Positions 31,013-39,634 of a stretch of 50,528 nucleotides of DNA are shown piece after piece (within the stretch, counting starts at the first letter, position 1; the number at the start of each line of letters is the position of its first letter). The position numbers were made by a program, and so were the translations under genes. Below the pieces are notes generated by a model. The model worked only from the letters and a program-made list of their open reading frames with translations. It ran no database searches and was not told where the DNA came from. The DNA is from Mesostigma viride (Eukaryota; Streptophyta; Mesostigmatophyceae; Mesostigmatales; Mesostigmataceae), in assembly GCA_009746045.1 (NCBI GenBank), contig RPFO01000653.1, forward strand, positions 2,501-53,028, read 5' to 3'.

Positions 31013-32131
31013 ATGGATCATGAAACTATTTTAAAGAAAATACCGCTCACGTCCCTTTTTACCCATGTGGGGCGGCGGCTCCACAAGATGGAGTCCACTT
31101 TTCACAAAGAAGAAACTGCAGACACGAAAAGTAAGCGTGTCAAGGTCAGGGAGGAAAAGCGTGCCATGATGCAGACCGATGTCGGCCCATCTGGCTATGG
31201 AATGAACAAGGAGCGTGATGAATGGGAGATAGCTTCTATTTCAGATGCAAAGTTCGAAGGCGACAATCTCTTGCTCCTGATTGAGTGGGATTTTACGAAA
31301 GAACACCTTATGGAATGCGCCGTCAAAGGTCAGAAAATACAGAAATTCAGCTGGGAGCCTATCGACATGCTTGCAAGCAACTGCGACGCAGCAGTAGCCT
31401 CGTTTGTGCAGGATTTTGTCAGCACCAAGGCGAAGTGCAAGGCTGGAAACAAGGCCGACCACACCGATGTTAGGCGGCGCTGGAATGAAATCCAGGCAGA
31501 GCGCAATGCAGCACACGAGCCGCAAACAAAGCGGATTCGACGTGAGAGCCGCCCACAGACGGTTCCCGTGGAACAAGACGAACAAGAGCTGAGCTATCAG
31601 AGCAACGACGAACCTTCGCACAACGAAACGCCTCCCAAGACCAAGATGGATTCAGATGAGATTGCAGAGCGGCTCAAGAAGTCAGAAGAAGAGAAGGCAG
31701 CAGTGCAAAAGCAGCTGGCTGACCTCATCGCAAGACAGGCTGCTGTGTATGTACCTGTTGCCCCCCAGCCTGTATTCCAGCCAGCTCCGCAGCAGGCATC
31801 TGTTTTTTTGCAGCAGCCTGCTCCCCAGCAGGGGTCATTTTACGTACCGCAGCAACCTGTTTTTATTGACCAGCCGCTTCTGGGGGGGCAGCAGCCTGTT
31901 CCTGACGAGCAACTTGATCCTGATAGAGCTGCCAGGCGCGCTGCCAGGCACGCTAACAAGCAGGCAGCCAAGCTGGCTGCCAAGCAGGCTGCTCTTGAGC
32001 AGGCTGCCATTGACCAGGCTGCTGCTGCTGAGCAGGCCAGAAAGACTCAGGGGAGAGGAACCAAGGACATGCCCTTAATCCCTGATGAGGGAAATCAAGA
32101 GGAGGAATCCTCTGATGATGAGGACCAGTAA
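31013..32131 (+). CDS. Chromodomain protein, right copy
   Basis: 372 residues, intact. Chromodomain at about 70-135 with EWEI, IEWDF and SWEPIDM. Basic patch RRESRPQ and a QDEQE segment follow, then a coiled coil (IAERLKKSEEEKAAVQKQL), Gln/Pro-rich repeats with PQQ and PAPQ, an Ala-rich RRAARHANKQAAKLAAKQAA stretch, and an acidic end. The linker and low-complexity tail suggest a bridging protein: methyl-histone binding at one end, partner binding at the other. Whether it tethers viral DNA to host chromatin or controls silencing is inference. AATAAA follows the stop at about 32,191. Confidence 0.75.
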   Translation: MDHETILKKIPLTSLFTHVGRRLHKMESTFHKEETADTKSKRVKVREEKRAMMQTDVGPSGYGMNKERDEWEIASISDAKFEGDNLLLLIEWDFTKEHLMECAVKGQKIQKFSWEPIDMLASNCDAAVASFVQDFVSTKAKCKAGNKADHTDVRRRWNEIQAERNAAHEPQTKRIRRESRPQTVPVEQDEQELSYQSNDEPSHNETPPKTKMDSDEIAERLKKSEEEKAAVQKQLADLIARQAAVYVPVAPQPVFQPAPQQASVFLQQPAPQQGSFYVPQQPVFIDQPLLGGQQPVPDEQLDPDRAARRAARHANKQAAKLAAKQAALEQAAIDQAAAAEQARKTQGRGTKDMPLIPDEGNQEEESSDDEDQ

Positions 32132-32316
32132 ATAGTACTGACAAGGTTTACGTGTGACCAATGCAATGTAATGATGCAATATAATCTGGAATAAAGAATT
32201 GTTTCATTAATAAATATCATTACATGTGTTTATTTCCATGCTTTACCACGAGGAATGACATGTTATTGTGCATGCCTGTCAGCCCTCCAAAAGGGGGTCA
32301 CTTTAGGTTTTTGTAG

Positions 32317-32452
32317 TAAGGCACCTACCGCGGGATTCCCGTGGCAAAACATCTTCGGGCCCTTACTACGCTCCGCGAAAGTGACCCGTTTTCCCGGGTT
32401 GCGCGACTTGTGAAAATCGGCTAAGTCCCGTGGTCTTCCAGCGGGTGGGGGG
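32317..32452. other. Edge of the single-copy virus-like region
   Basis: First sequence beyond the right arm. It carries the CCCGTGG words seen in the virus-like intergenic DNA, so the single-copy part and the arms belong to the same element. Confidence 0.6.
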
Positions 32453-32656
32453 TTAGCGCCTCCAAGGCCCCCCGAATAGGACCATGCCCGGAATTAGGAT
32501 GGGGATTAACAGCATTAGTTTAAGACGCCGTGATAAGGTGGCGAATTCAAACGATTTGCGCGTGTGTTCCGCGTACAAGTGGTCGTGTGCTAAGGCGATG
32601 TTCACGCATATGAGATAGTACAGCAGTAGTGCTTTGATGATGGACACAATGATCAT
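32453..32656 (-). CDS. Small membrane protein, tandem copy 1
   Basis: 67 residues. N-terminal hydrophobic helix (IIVSIIKALLLYYLICVNI), a short polar middle with YAEHTRKSFEF and a C-terminal hydrophobic stretch (LMLLIPILIPGMVLFG). Two membrane passes or a signal plus anchor are likely. It is a clear paralog of the ORF at 32,700-32,888 (shared EHTRKSF and start of the helix). No known family is recognised. Confidence 0.65.
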   Translation of the reverse strand: MIIVSIIKALLLYYLICVNIALAHDHLYAEHTRKSFEFATLSRRLKLMLLIPILIPGMVLFGGPWRR

Positions 32657-32699
32657 TGTCTTTTCATTATGGACATAATTTTGTCAATCGGGGTTGCGC

Positions 32700-32888
32700 C
32701 TAAAAGCCGAGTAACCCGAACGGGACTACGGGGGAGACAAACAGCACTAGGAGAATACGCTTATTCCAAGGGAATTTGTCAAACGATTTGCGCGTGTGTT
32801 CCATGTACAAGTGTTCCCATGCTAAGGAGAGGTTGACGCAAATGAGATAGTACAGCAATAATGCTTTGATGATGGACACAATGATCAT
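32700..32888 (-). CDS. Small membrane protein, tandem copy 2
   Basis: 62 residues from ATG at 32,888 (an upstream open stretch starts at TTG and is not used). Helix MIIVSIIKALLLYYLICVNL, then HLYMEHTRKSFDKF, then a second hydrophobic part (RILLVLFVSPVVPFGLL). The conserved first 25 residues and EHTRKSF argue that both copies are under selection. The C-terminal halves are much more different. Confidence 0.65.
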   Translation of the reverse strand: MIIVSIIKALLLYYLICVNLSLAWEHLYMEHTRKSFDKFPWNKRILLVLFVSPVVPFGLLGF

Positions 32889-32943
32889 GGTCTTTTCATT
32901 ATAAAAATAAATAATATCACTCAATCGTGTTTCCTATACTGCA

Positions 32944-33921
32944 TCACTTGCGCCCAAAAAGCAGTGGTTTTCCCTCAGTCACGAGAAGGTCAAGCACGCC
33001 GCGGAGGAACTGCTTCTCCTCGGCTCTGTTCATGGGCTGCAAGTTGACTCCAAAGGGGACAAACTCGTCCCTCTGGTCTTTGGGTTTTTCCAGGAGGTTC
33101 TTCAAGCCGTTGTCTTGGCTGTACCCCTCCAAGAGGATCTTCGCCTTGAAGGGCGCGTTCCTTGCGCAATTGTGGCAGCGGACGCGGATCTGGTCCGAGA
33201 ACTGGTCCGGGACAATATAGGCAGACATGACGTCGTGCAAGAACCTCACCGTGCAGGTGGAGCACTCCTTCGGGGGCCAACAGCTCGCCACGTTCGAGTT
33301 CTGCAGGTAGAGAGAAGTCCCTTGCTCCCCGGCCTGCGTGTCCATCTTCCAGCCCCTCACGAAACTCTGCACGAGCTCGTTCTCCTTTTCTGTTCTGACT
33401 TCGTTGTCGGCCACCTTCAACTTGCGAATTGCGATCACGACCTTCTTTTGGTAGCAGGGCTCGCACAGAGTGGTCTTGTTGCGCATATGCTGCGTTGCAG
33501 GCGTATCGTGGACGAAGGCAGCTCCAGTGACGTACGACATGCACTCCACGCACGAATAGGAGCGGCGAGGTGGCGTATCTTGCTCAGGGACTCGGTAGCG
33601 CATGAGCGAATCCGAGTACTTGTGCACGAAGTCGGCGATTTGAGGGATGGCCTTGACGCAGCCATCGCACTTGCACTCGACGGAGCCTTGGTCGTTTTTG
33701 AAGAGGTAGAAAAAGTCCGTCGGCATGTGGAAACAGGTGTCGCAGATACGCGGCCTCACCAAGTCGAAAGCGGAGTCCTTGACGGGGTTCGACTCGTCGC
33801 TGTGCTCCACGAGGACAGGCTTCTTGCAGGCGTGCTTCTTTCGCTTGGATATGGCTGCCAAGGAGAGAGGGAACAGCGGGGTGTTGTTGAGGCGAACAGA
33901 GGACCTGGTAGCGGGAGCCAT
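32944..33921 (-). CDS. Cys-rich zinc-binding protein 2
   Basis: 325 residues from ATG at 33,921 (MAPATRSSV). Three modules each with two CxxC pairs: CDTC...CKCDGC, CVEC...CEPC and CSTC...CHNC, spaced about 25-30 residues within a pair of pairs. These fit zinc ribbons or treble clefs. The layout parallels the 422-residue zinc protein of the palindrome, so the two may be distant paralogs. Nucleic-acid or protein binding is likely; a specific role is unknown. TATA variant TACAAAG about 80 nt upstream and a CTC-rich leader. Confidence 0.7.
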   Translation of the reverse strand: MAPATRSSVRLNNTPLFPLSLAAISKRKKHACKKPVLVEHSDESNPVKDSAFDLVRPRICDTCFHMPTDFFYLFKNDQGSVECKCDGCVKAIPQIADFVHKYSDSLMRYRVPEQDTPPRRSYSCVECMSYVTGAAFVHDTPATQHMRNKTTLCEPCYQKKVVIAIRKLKVADNEVRTEKENELVQSFVRGWKMDTQAGEQGTSLYLQNSNVASCWPPKECSTCTVRFLHDVMSAYIVPDQFSDQIRVRCHNCARNAPFKAKILLEGYSQDNGLKNLLEKPKDQRDEFVPFGVNLQPMNRAEEKQFLRGVLDLLVTEGKPLLFGRK

Positions 33922-34282
33922 GGATGGATGAGAGTGCAAGAGGGATTGCGCGAGAGAAAACGAGAGCGAGATGGGAAACAAGTCGCAAACTTGGAGTCTT
34001 TGTACCTCTCGGGAGCGGCTGTCCACGGGGACACAGAGTTTCGGTTACTTATCCACTGGATTTCGGTTACGAGCGGCACGGCCTTATCCACGGGAATTCG
34101 GTTACAAACGACGGCTTATCCACAGGGTTTCAGTTACGATTTACGGATAGTGTACGGACCCGTCCGGAAATACTACTTGAAGTATTTTGCCACTTGGCAT
34201 GCAATTGTGTTTGACTCATTGTTGGTATTCAAGTTTGTGTGAAAATGGTTTTTCATTAATAAAAATAATACACAAGGATCAT
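33922..34282. promoter_or_regulatory. Promoter of zinc protein 2, and 3' flank of the next gene
   Basis: Contains four TTATCCAC[TG]GG or CCACGGG words with ATTTCGGTTAC or GTTACAAACG between them at 34,020-34,140, on the far side of the TATA variant from the gene. This is the same word set as in the palindrome promoters. Confidence 0.6.
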
Positions 34283-35164
34283 TTACTGAACCAGAGATAC
34301 ATCCACTTGCTTTCCAGCAACGACAATTTCAGTGGGAGGATTGGCCTTGGCCATCTCGGCCTGCATCCTATCAATGTGGTCTTCCCGGATCCTCTGGCAC
34401 TGCTCCTGCCAGGCACGTTTCTCAGCATCCTGAATCTCCCCCAAAACCGCTGCAGTCTCGAGTTGAATTTCCTTGATTTTTGCAGGGGTTTCCTCGAGCT
34501 GGCTAGCGGAAGTCAGGTACGTGGTGATAGGCGTCCATGAACCGGGCATGGGGAGGTGAAACTTGGCATGAATTTTCTCCAAGCGCGTCTTCGGCGCGCC
34601 GGGGGCGGAGGGAACCATATCCGCCTGGGTAACGTTGAACATCACAGACCAATCCAGCACGGAGTAGGCCGGAGCCCAGATGATGCCCACCTTGAGAATC
34701 GGATCAGGCTGCTTGGCGGATACGGGGAAGTTGACTTGGAGCGGAATCGGGTTGCCAATCGGATCCAATGCATGATGCCAAAACGCTTCAGAGGCGAAAG
34801 GCCTTATCTTCTGAAGAACGGGCTCTTCATTTTTCTTCCTGGGCAGCATGGTCCACTCATGAGAGGGCACAGAACGGCCGTTCTTGAGCTGAGTCGGGGA
34901 AACGAGCGCGCAGTGGGCAAAAAGCATTTCCAAAGAGTTTGGAAAGCCCCCCATTACTGCAAATTGATCCATAACGCGAGCTGTCACCTTGGTCATGGCC
35001 CTCATCCCCGTTAGCTTGGTTTGAGCCACCAGTTGACCCACCTCAGCGAACTCCCCCACGCACAAGACCCTGAACTCGGAGAAGTCACCAAATGGATCCG
35101 TTTTCTCACGGAGTTCGTAAAGCTCTGGGACTTGGTACACTGTATGAGCGATCTGGTCGGCCAT
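34283..35164 (-). CDS. Unknown protein, 293 residues, C-terminal coiled coil
   Basis: Intact from ATG at 35,164; TATAAAA at 35,245-35,239, 75 nt upstream, with a pure CTCTCTC leader. The N-terminal two thirds look like a mixed alpha/beta globular domain (FRVLCVGEFAEVGQLV, then VGIIWAPAYSVLDWS). The last 80 residues are charged and helical (RAWQEQCQRIREDHIDRMQ). No family recognised. It shares a divergent promoter with the gene at 35,902. Confidence 0.7.
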   Translation of the reverse strand: MADQIAHTVYQVPELYELREKTDPFGDFSEFRVLCVGEFAEVGQLVAQTKLTGMRAMTKVTARVMDQFAVMGGFPNSLEMLFAHCALVSPTQLKNGRSVPSHEWTMLPRKKNEEPVLQKIRPFASEAFWHHALDPIGNPIPLQVNFPVSAKQPDPILKVGIIWAPAYSVLDWSVMFNVTQADMVPSAPGAPKTRLEKIHAKFHLPMPGSWTPITTYLTSASQLEETPAKIKEIQLETAAVLGEIQDAEKRAWQEQCQRIREDHIDRMQAEMAKANPPTEIVVAGKQVDVSLVQ

Positions 35165-35901
35165 AGCTGAGAGAGAGAGAGAGTTAGAGATCAGGTGCTA
35201 GTGAGAGCGAGGTGAGAGCCCCGTGGTCGTGCACCGGGTTTTATACCTTCCAGGCCGCCGCGGCGGTTACAAAGTGCTGAATTAGCCACGTAGCCACTTT
35301 TCGGCCGTTACTGGGCCGCGGTCCACCACGGGGATATTTATTTTCGCGGCCACGCTGCCACGGGAGAACTTTCCGGCGGTTACGGAACCACGGGGAAAAT
35401 ATCTGGCAGTTACGTTGTCCACGGGGACAGGGTTTTCGCGGCCACGCAGCCACGGGAAAAAAATATCCGGCGGTTGAAACTTTTGCGCGGTTACGGAATC
35501 GGATAGTTACGGTTACGCCGCCGCGGAAAAAATCCCGTGGCCTTCCACGGTCCACGGGGACAAGATATTTACGGTTACGCTTCTAGAAGAAAAAAATCCC
35601 GTGGTCGCCAGTGTCCACGGGGACAAGATATTTACGGTTACGCTTCTAGAAGAAAAAAATCCCGTGGTCGCCAGTGTCCACGGGGCACTTTTACGCGGTT
35701 ACGACGACGGTTACGGTTGCACGCGCCTATCTAGCGGCTCGTGGCGAGCCACGAAGCGATATGCGGACTTCAGCACTCGACCACGGGAGATCTCGTCAAG
35801 AAGTGGCAGCAAGGTATAAAAGCCGCCTCCCCACCTCGTCTCGCCACTCGCATCCCACTCGCTCAACGCACCCAACACTCTCCTCTCACACTTTCGCAGC
35901 T
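35165..35901. promoter_or_regulatory. Bidirectional promoter with 63-bp direct repeat
   Basis: Two perfect 63-bp copies start at 35,551 and 35,614, with a third partial copy at 35,677. Each holds a CCACGGGG word, ATTTACGGTTACG, TTCTAGAAG (a heat-shock-element-like inverted TTC/GAA) and CCCGTGG. Other CCACGG and GGTTACG words fill 35,280-35,530. TATA boxes: TATAAAA at 35,245-35,239 (minus) and TATAAA at 35,815-35,820 (plus). Confidence 0.8.
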
Positions 35902-37298
35902 ATGGCGGAATACCAAGGCCCCTCGGATCTCGCCATCTTCCTGTGCGAGCGGGATATCTTCCTCAAGCGCGAAATCTATCTGGCCAGAGGCGAGGCGCAT
36001 TTCGGCAAGTTCAAGAAGCCTCTCCCTTTTCCATTGTTCGAGTACAGCGGGAGGCCTTCCACCGACAAGTTCAAGCGCCATCGCAGCTCCATCCACGGCT
36101 TGAAGAATGCTCGCAGCGTTTTCCAGAAGTCCGTGCAGCTCTACAACGAGCCGACCAAAATCCGCACGCCCGCTCCGTGGGATAACTTCATTCCGTGGTC
36201 CACCAACGCCAAGAACTGGAACGACAAGATCGAGCTCAGCCTCAACGACGAGCTGGTGACGAAGGCGCACTTGCAGAGGGGGAAGACGATCGAACTCCTC
36301 TGCGACACCACCAAAGAGATCTGCTGGAACGGCTTTATGCACTCGAGGAGCGCCAAGGACGCCGAGAAGCTGGGCCAGAAGCTGGACATCAAGGAGCTGG
36401 TGCGCAGGAAGGACTTTTTCGGCGAGAGGCGCATCTGGCTCGAGATGAGGGAGGCGGAAGACGGCAAGAAAGAACTCAGCGCGTCCGCGTCTAGGCACTC
36501 CATCAGTCGCGACGGGGGCAGGCCTTCCGCTTTGAAGTTCTTTTTCAACCACAACCCCGAGATGCCCTACGACCCGATCTGGATCGTCACCAAGTCCAGA
36601 TGGGTATTCAACCAGTCCGCGCCTTCGGAGGAGCAGCTCGACACCAGCGAGAGCATCGAGCCTGCGATCAAGAACATGGAGAAAGTCGTTTGCAGGCTGA
36701 GGGACATCCGGTTCAAGGTGCACATGCGGAATCCCTACCGAGACGGGGTGGAATCCCACAAGCTGGAGAGGACCTCCGAGCTGCTGCCCCAGTGGGCCAG
36801 GACTCAGTTCAGCCCCCCCCCGCTTGGTGCCTGACCCCGGTGATGGAGGCGATTCAGAAGGAGCGCGCTGCGACCCCTCTGGAGGAGAGGGACACGGATC
36901 AGTTCGAGATCTACCAGGCGCGGTTGCAGGAGGAATGGGAGGAGGAGAAGAGGGAGTGCGAGAAGCACCCATACGTGGAGGAGGAGTGGGTCAAGGAGGA
37001 TCGCGCCAACCGCATGCTGGGCCAGAACTTGTTGCTGGCGAGGCTGTTTGAGCAGGAGGAGAGGGAGCTGCAGGAGGAGAGGAGGCAGAAGGAGAAGAAG
37101 GAGCGCGAGGAGAAGATGTTGCAGGAGGAGAGGAGAAAGGCAGAGGGCATTCCGTCCGCCTTCTGCATGTGGCGCCAGGAGGAGCAGGCGCCGGTCGTGC
37201 AGATCACACAGATGATCCTGCGCAGCTCCTCGCGGAAGCGCGGGGAGATGGAGAAGATGGTGACCCGTTCTCGCGCCAAGGTGGCCAGGGTTGTGTAA
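35902..37298 (+). CDS. Unknown protein with coiled-coil C-terminus, frame shifted at a C9 run
   Basis: ATG at 35,902, 87 nt after TATAAA. The first part (about 310 residues) looks globular, with FLCERDIF, KTIELLCDTTKEICW and IWIVTKSRWVF. At a nine-C run (36,813-36,821) the frame ends within four codons. The adjacent frame then continues with TPVMEAIQKE and a long charged helix (EEERELQEERRQKEKKERE), finishing with a basic tail at 37,298. The two parts are probably one gene of about 465 residues. The C run is either a homopolymer error or a slip site. No known family. Confidence 0.65.
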
Positions 37299-37629
37299 AT
37301 TAGGATGTGGCCAAGGTGGCCAGGGTCGTGTACACACTTAGTCTAGCCCCGTGACGGGGTGTAATCTATCCTTTATTTTTTAATGAAAAAACACAAGTCC
37401 AACAATGAGCCCAATCTCAACAATGAGTCACCCAAACTTTCGCGAAAAAACACAAGTCCTAGACAGCCTAGGTAGGTGACAGATGCGAGCATAGTCCACG
37501 GGAGTGACAGACGCACGCATAGTCCACGGGAGTGACAGATGCGAGCATAGTCCACGGGAGTGACAGATGCGAGCATAGTCCGGCAGGTGACGGATGCGAG
37601 AAGCGCGACGAGGCCCGCGGCAGTGTGGA

Positions 37630-38795
37630 GTGGAGATGGAGATAGTGGAGATTCATCTCCATACCCCCCCTCCCTTCTCCTAAAACTTTTCTGGCAGGAA
37701 ATACTCACGCAAATTCCAATATTGTCCCGTGGAATCCTAACTGTCCAATTCCAAGTATTTTACGCGACCGTGACAGACGCCGGCACGGGGTGGAGATAGT
37801 GGAGATGGAGGTGGAGATAGGTACCTCCACCACTTTGACCTTTGTGTTTCGAAAAGGAGAAGGATTTTGGAGGAAAGGAACAGCGGGATCGGTTCGGGGG
37901 AGTCTCCAGGATTCTGATAAACCGGGTTTCATGACAAGTTTCTCGGTGCTCGAGAGCCAGACCTCGGGATTCCACGGAGTGGAGATAGTGGAGATAGTGG
38001 AGATGCATCTCCATACCCCCCCCTCCTCCCAAAAACTTTTTTGGCTGGAACGGAATGCAGTCTCTGCGCTGGCAGGTGCCGGGAATGCTATGAATATACA
38101 TAAAATTTTATGGGCAGCAGAGAGAAACTTTTATACTTCCCGTGGAATATATACAAAATTTTATGGGCAGCAGAGAGAAACTTTTATACTTCCCGTGGAA
38201 CATATACAAAATTTTATGGGCAGCAGAGAGAAACTTTTATACTTCCCGTGGAATATATACAAAATTTTATGGGCAGCAGAGAGAAATAGTTGTAAATATG
38301 CAAAATTTTATGGGCAGCAGAGAGACAGGGCTTGGCGGCAGACGCGAGAACTCTGGTCCAGGAAAAAGTTTTTCAAGGGAGGGGGGGGTATGGAGATGAA
38401 TCTCCACTATCTCCACTATCTCCACTCTGTCGAATGCCGAGAATTCTCCCCACCCGGTGGGAACTGGGTCGAGAGAGGGGCGGGCACGGAAAGCCAGAGT
38501 GTCGCCTGATCGCATCCCGCTATCCGTTTCCTCCAAAAGCCTCCTCCTTTTCAAAAAACAAAGGTCAAAGTCGTGGAGGTACCTATCTCCACCTCTATCT
38601 CCACTATCTCCACCGCCCCGCGCACCCTCTTATGCTGTCACTCGTCACCATCGCGTAAAATACTCATAATTGGACAGTTAGGATTCCACGGGACAATTTT
38701 GGAATTTGCATGAGTATTTCCTGCCAGAAAAGTTTTGGGAGAAGGGAGGGGGGGTATGGAGATGCATCTCCACTATCTCCATCTCCACCCCCTAT
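37630..38795. repeat. Degenerate inverted repeat, about 430-nt arms
   Basis: Arm 1 (37,630-38,065) and the reverse complement of arm 2 (38,345-38,795) share GGAAATACTCA, TCCCGTGGAATCCTAACTG, TATTTTACGCGA, GTACCTCCAC and CTTTGACCTTTG in order, with many substitutions. The loop is the 53-bp array. Confidence 0.85.
38102..38330. repeat. 53-bp minisatellite, five copies
   Basis: Units start at 38,102, 38,155, 38,208 and 38,261, and a fifth, closer one at about 38,320. Each begins AAAATTTTATGGGCAGCAG and carries ATACTTCCCGTGG, thus one virus-type motif per unit. The fourth unit is shortened and diverged. Confidence 0.92.
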
Positions 38796-38923
38796 GCCAG
38801 AATTAGAGGAGACTCATTGTGGGCACGCATGTTTGAGACACAAGTCGAATTTGCATTAAAAATAGGATTACGAGTTTCATAAATAGGAGAGAGGGGCTGA
38901 CAGAGGTCTATTCCCCACAGTAT

Positions 38924-39634
38924 TCACAGTTTGACAGAGGCGGCCATGTCGTGCAGGCTCTTGCACGGATCGAAGGTGGCATCCAAGTCCAGATCGTCAA
39001 AGTTGCAGCCGAAGAACGTGTCATCCACGTCCAGATCCTGGCGGGGGGACTTGCTCCCCACCTCCTCCTCCTCCTCGGAGGAGGTGTAAGAGTACGAGGG
39101 GACGGAGCCTTCGAAATCGCTCATCTCGTGATCGGAAGGAGCCTGCTCCTCCTCCTCGACTTGGGCCTCGCGATTTTCCCTGTCCATCCGGGCCAAACGG
39201 GCATTCTCCAGCTCGCGAGCGGCGTTTTCGCGGCCCAAAATCTCGTCGCGAGTCACCACCCAGGCGGCAAGCGGGTTGCCGCGAGAGAAATCGGAGCACC
39301 GCATGGAGAGTCTGGGCAGATCCTTGACTCTGGCGCCCATCCCGTCGTGCGGAGGCTTGAAATCGCGGCGGCGGCGGGAGGGAACGCACACCTTCTCGGG
39401 GGCGGGGAAGTTCTCGTCACGGGGCGTTTCGAAGAGCCCCATTTCCTGCTTCATCCGCTGCCATAGCTCCTCCTCGATCCTCTGCTTCTCGGCCTTGTTG
39501 CGCTTTGCGTTGGCGAGGCGTTTGGAGCGGCACTTGGAACAGCGACTCGTGCGCTTGCAACCGCGCTTGGGGAGGAACTCGGCGCTGTCCTTCGGGAAAC
39601 GCAGGCCGCAATCGCGGCAGGCCGCAGTCGCCAT
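38924..39634 (-). CDS. Acidic protein with N-terminal CxxC zinc motif
   Basis: 236 residues from ATG at 39,634; TATAAAA at 39,702-39,696, 62 nt upstream. N-terminal CRDCGLRFPKDSAEF and CSKCRSKRLANAKR form a zinc-ribbon-like pair followed by a basic helix. The middle is charged. The C-terminal part is acidic (SSEEEEEVG, then DLDVDDTFFG, FDDLDLDATF), like a transcription activation domain. A viral transcription factor is one reading (inference). No family recognised. Confidence 0.65.
   Translation of the reverse strand: MATAACRDCGLRFPKDSAEFLPKRGCKRTSRCSKCRSKRLANAKRNKAEKQRIEEELWQRMKQEMGLFETPRDENFPAPEKVCVPSRRRRDFKPPHDGMGARVKDLPRLSMRCSDFSRGNPLAAWVVTRDEILGRENAARELENARLARMDRENREAQVEEEEQAPSDHEMSDFEGSVPSYSYTSSEEEEEVGSKSPRQDLDVDDTFFGCNFDDLDLDATFDPCKSLHDMAASVKL

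Larger units (their letters stand above)
20253..32316. repeat. Right arm of the giant palindrome, interrupted by a DIRS-like element
   Basis: Reverse complement of the left arm. It is 6,675 nt without the 5,389-nt insertion at 23,928-29,316. The outer end (GGTTTTTGTAG, 32,316) passes without a break into further virus-like sequence, whereas the left arm ends against a retrotransposon. The right arm therefore keeps the native context. All four genes here have intact or nearly intact frames. Confidence 0.97.
37299..38923. other. Repeat-rich intergenic region
   Basis: About 1.6 kb without a believable gene. Outer part: three near-perfect copies of a 28-nt CCACGGGAGTGACAGATGCGAGC-type unit near 37,490-37,575. 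Middle: an inverted repeat of about 430-nt arms (37,630-38,065 and 38,345-38,795) around a 53-bp tandem array at 38,102-38,330. Each arm begins and ends with a GGAGAT[GT][CA]ATCTCC palindrome and TCCACTATC-type words. See separate entries. Confidence 0.75.

Noticed and set aside
13591-32316. Palindrome as a pure fold-back read artefact
   Set aside because: The DIRS-like element is in one arm only, there are scattered substitutions between the arms, and outer contexts differ. A fold-back read would give identical arms. Not fully excluded for the axis region.
16300-34130. TTATCCACA words as DnaA boxes or a bacterial origin
   Set aside because: The words belong to the TTATCCAC(A/G/T)GG promoter motif set beside CCACGGG words; all other evidence is eukaryotic or viral.
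35674-35901. N-terminal extension of the gene at 35,902
   Set aside because: The longer frame crosses the TATA box and the 63-bp promoter repeats; the ATG at 35,902 fits the common leader layout.
38102-38330. 53-bp array as a CRISPR
   Set aside because: Units are continuous with no unique spacers and there are no cas genes.
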